Part shown: positions 5,689 through 6,012 of the stretch, piece after piece | How the letters are laid out: every line of letters starts with the position of its first letter | How positions within the stretch are numbered: position 1 is the stretch's first letter | Program-made: the position numbers and the translations under genes | NCBI GenBank assembly: GCA_948552115.1 | Contig: CAOWNX010000051.1 | Coordinates: forward strand, 1 to 6,012 | DNA: 6,012 nucleotides | From: an uncultured Bacilli bacterium | GTDB lineage: Bacteria; Bacillota_I; Bacilli_A; RF39; UBA660 | Reading direction: 5' to 3' | The notes under the pieces: generated by a model | The model's database searches: none | What the model was told of the DNA's origin: nothing | What the model saw: only the letters and a program-made list of their open reading frames with translations

Positions 5689-5718
5689 ATTTATTTTACT
5701 TCTAGAAGTAAAATAAAT
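5689..5718. repeat. Perfect 30-bp palindrome
   Basis: The two 15-base halves (5689-5703 and 5704-5718) are exact reverse complements with no spacer; the centre is CTTCTAGAAG. It lies between the IS3 remnant and the IS110 upstream region, ending two to three bases before the structured segment. It could be an operator, an IS end, a target site of the IS110 element or the 5' stem of its RNA. Confidence 0.85.
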
Positions 5719-5720
5719 TT

Positions 5721-5915
5721 CGCACTGTGGATTTGTCCCTATAAATTTACAGCCATTTAATGGACTGGTTGGAGATGACTCAAACCACAGATTTTTAATT
5801 TTATTGTTAATTAGTTAGTTAACACGTTAGTTTTTTACTAATCGATGTTTTATTAGATTACGTGATTACATAATTAGAAGTTCTGTGTCAAACATTCAGT
5901 GCAAACAAACTAATT
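5721..5915 (+). ncRNA. Candidate IS110-type bridge RNA region (non-coding)
   Basis: No gene is visible between the palindrome and the transposase. Folded by hand, plus-strand RNA forms a first unit: base stem 5725-5735 with 5781-5790 (10 bp, bulged A5731), an internal loop of 14 and 13 bases (5736-5749, 5768-5780), and an apical hairpin 5750-5756 with 5760-5767 (7 bp, bulged A5764, three-base loop). A second unit has stem 5809-5820 with 5904-5915 (8+3 bp, one A-A mismatch) and inner stem 5838-5848 with 5868-5877 (9 bp). Stem / wide internal loop / stem is the form of the target- and donor-binding loops of IS110-group bridge RNAs, which are encoded upstream of the transposase. No convincing promoter was found; in this family it may form only when the element ends are joined. 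An alternative is that 5729-5751 is the IS3 terminal repeat. RNA status is inference. Confidence 0.45.
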
Positions 5916-5916
5916 T

Positions 5917-5925
5917 AAGGAGGTG
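5917..5925 (+). promoter_or_regulatory. Ribosome binding site of the IS110 transposase
   Basis: AAGGAGGTG, a full match to the anti-Shine-Dalgarno, eight bases before ATG 5934. It is the strongest ribosome site in the window and fixes the transposase start. The 3' strand of the long stem 5809-5820/5904-5915 ends just before it, so folding of the upstream RNA could affect access. Confidence 0.85.
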
Positions 5926-5933
5926 CTTATAAA

Positions 5934-6012
5934 ATGATATATTATGTTGGTATTGATATATCAAAGTATAAACACAATTTCTGTATTATCTCTAATACAG
6001 GTGAAGTTATTG
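5934..6012 (+). CDS. IS110-family transposase (DEDD recombinase), 5' end only
   Basis: The 26 residues before the window edge read MIYYVGIDISKYKHNFCIIS followed by NTGEVI. 'YVGIDISKxKH' with a following hydrophobic strand and a 'G.V' turn is the start of the RuvC-like DEDD domain of IS110-family transposases; D8 in GIDIS is the first catalytic acid. Family members are about 300-450 residues, so more than 90 percent lies outside. These enzymes join a circular or end-joined element form to target DNA using a bridge RNA, and leave no long terminal repeats. The start is firm because of the excellent ribosome site. The reading frame is intact as far as seen, unlike the surrounding IS3 and integrase pieces, so this may be the most recent arrival. 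Whether the rest is intact is unknown. Other RuvC-like proteins begin similarly, but the upstream non-coding region also fits IS110. Confidence 0.85.
   Translation, partial: MIYYVGIDISKYKHNFCIISNTGEVI

Larger units (their letters stand above)
4914..5718 (-). mobile_element. Remnant of an IS3-family insertion sequence
   Basis: The element contains the OrfA and OrfB pseudogenes and the non-coding left end up to about 5718. The right end is missing because OrfB is joined directly to the integrase fragment near 4913. The left boundary is uncertain. One candidate places it in the palindrome at 5689-5718. Another uses 5751-5729 read leftward, which begins TGTAAATTTATAGGGACA and could be an IS3-type terminal repeat. 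No partner repeat or target duplication can be seen because the other end is lost. Confidence 0.6.

Noticed and set aside
5856..5869. Direct repeat GATTAC-GT-GATTAC as an operator or iteron
   Set aside because: Only two copies of six bases in AT-rich DNA, inside a loop of the proposed RNA fold; no further copies, and no replication gene nearby.
1..6012. TGA read as tryptophan (mycoplasma code)
   Set aside because: The integrase ends at a TGA right after its normal tail, the membrane gene ends at a TGA in the next ribosome site, and the broken genes are stopped by TAA, which recoding would not cure.
1..6012. CRISPR array, toxin-antitoxin pair or riboswitch
   Set aside because: No regularly spaced repeats, no small paired genes of those families, and no recognisable riboswitch core were seen on either strand.

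Overview
The window is very AT-rich DNA from a low-GC Gram-positive lineage (Bacilli, Erysipelotrichia or a Mollicutes-related gut group). The supporting signs are Shine-Dalgarno sites of the AAGGAGG type, TATAAT -10 boxes often extended with TGn, CCA-encoding tRNA genes and a lysine/isoleucine/asparagine-rich proteome. TGA is used as a stop, so there is no sign of mycoplasma recoding. The species cannot be fixed from the sequence alone.

Layout, left to right. 1-251: decayed minus-strand fragment of a large serine recombinase. 304-765: intact GNAT acetyltransferase with its own extended -10 promoter. 977 (or 935)-2707: complete ABC exporter half-transporter. 2737 to about 3640: a second exporter half, dead through a frameshift, a stop codon and loss of its whole ATPase domain. 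About 3630-4278, minus strand: remains of a two-gene operon, a small membrane protein (frameshifted) followed by the first ~80 residues of a PLP-dependent aminotransferase. 4345-4420 (-) and 4526-4599 (+): divergent tRNA-Thr(CGT) and tRNA-Gly(TCC) genes with back-to-back promoters. 4669-4913 (-): C-terminal catalytic piece of a tyrosine integrase, lying just past the 3' end of tRNA-Gly. 4914-5611 (-): a multiply broken IS3-family transposase. 5627-5718: two strong inverted repeats. 5721-5933: structured non-coding DNA. 5934 to the edge: start of an IS110-family transposase.

Interpretation. The tRNA pair and the aminotransferase operon look like old chromosome. The serine recombinase, integrase, IS3 and IS110 pieces show that the locus has taken repeated insertions and is decaying. 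The GNAT gene and first exporter half are the intact accessory genes. The most interesting stretch is 5721-5933. IS110-group elements carry a bridge RNA in the non-coding DNA upstream of their transposase, and this segment can fold into stem/internal-loop/stem units of that kind. Short complementarities to its own presumed left boundary fit such a guide RNA. This is inference from hand folding and must be tested against other copies.
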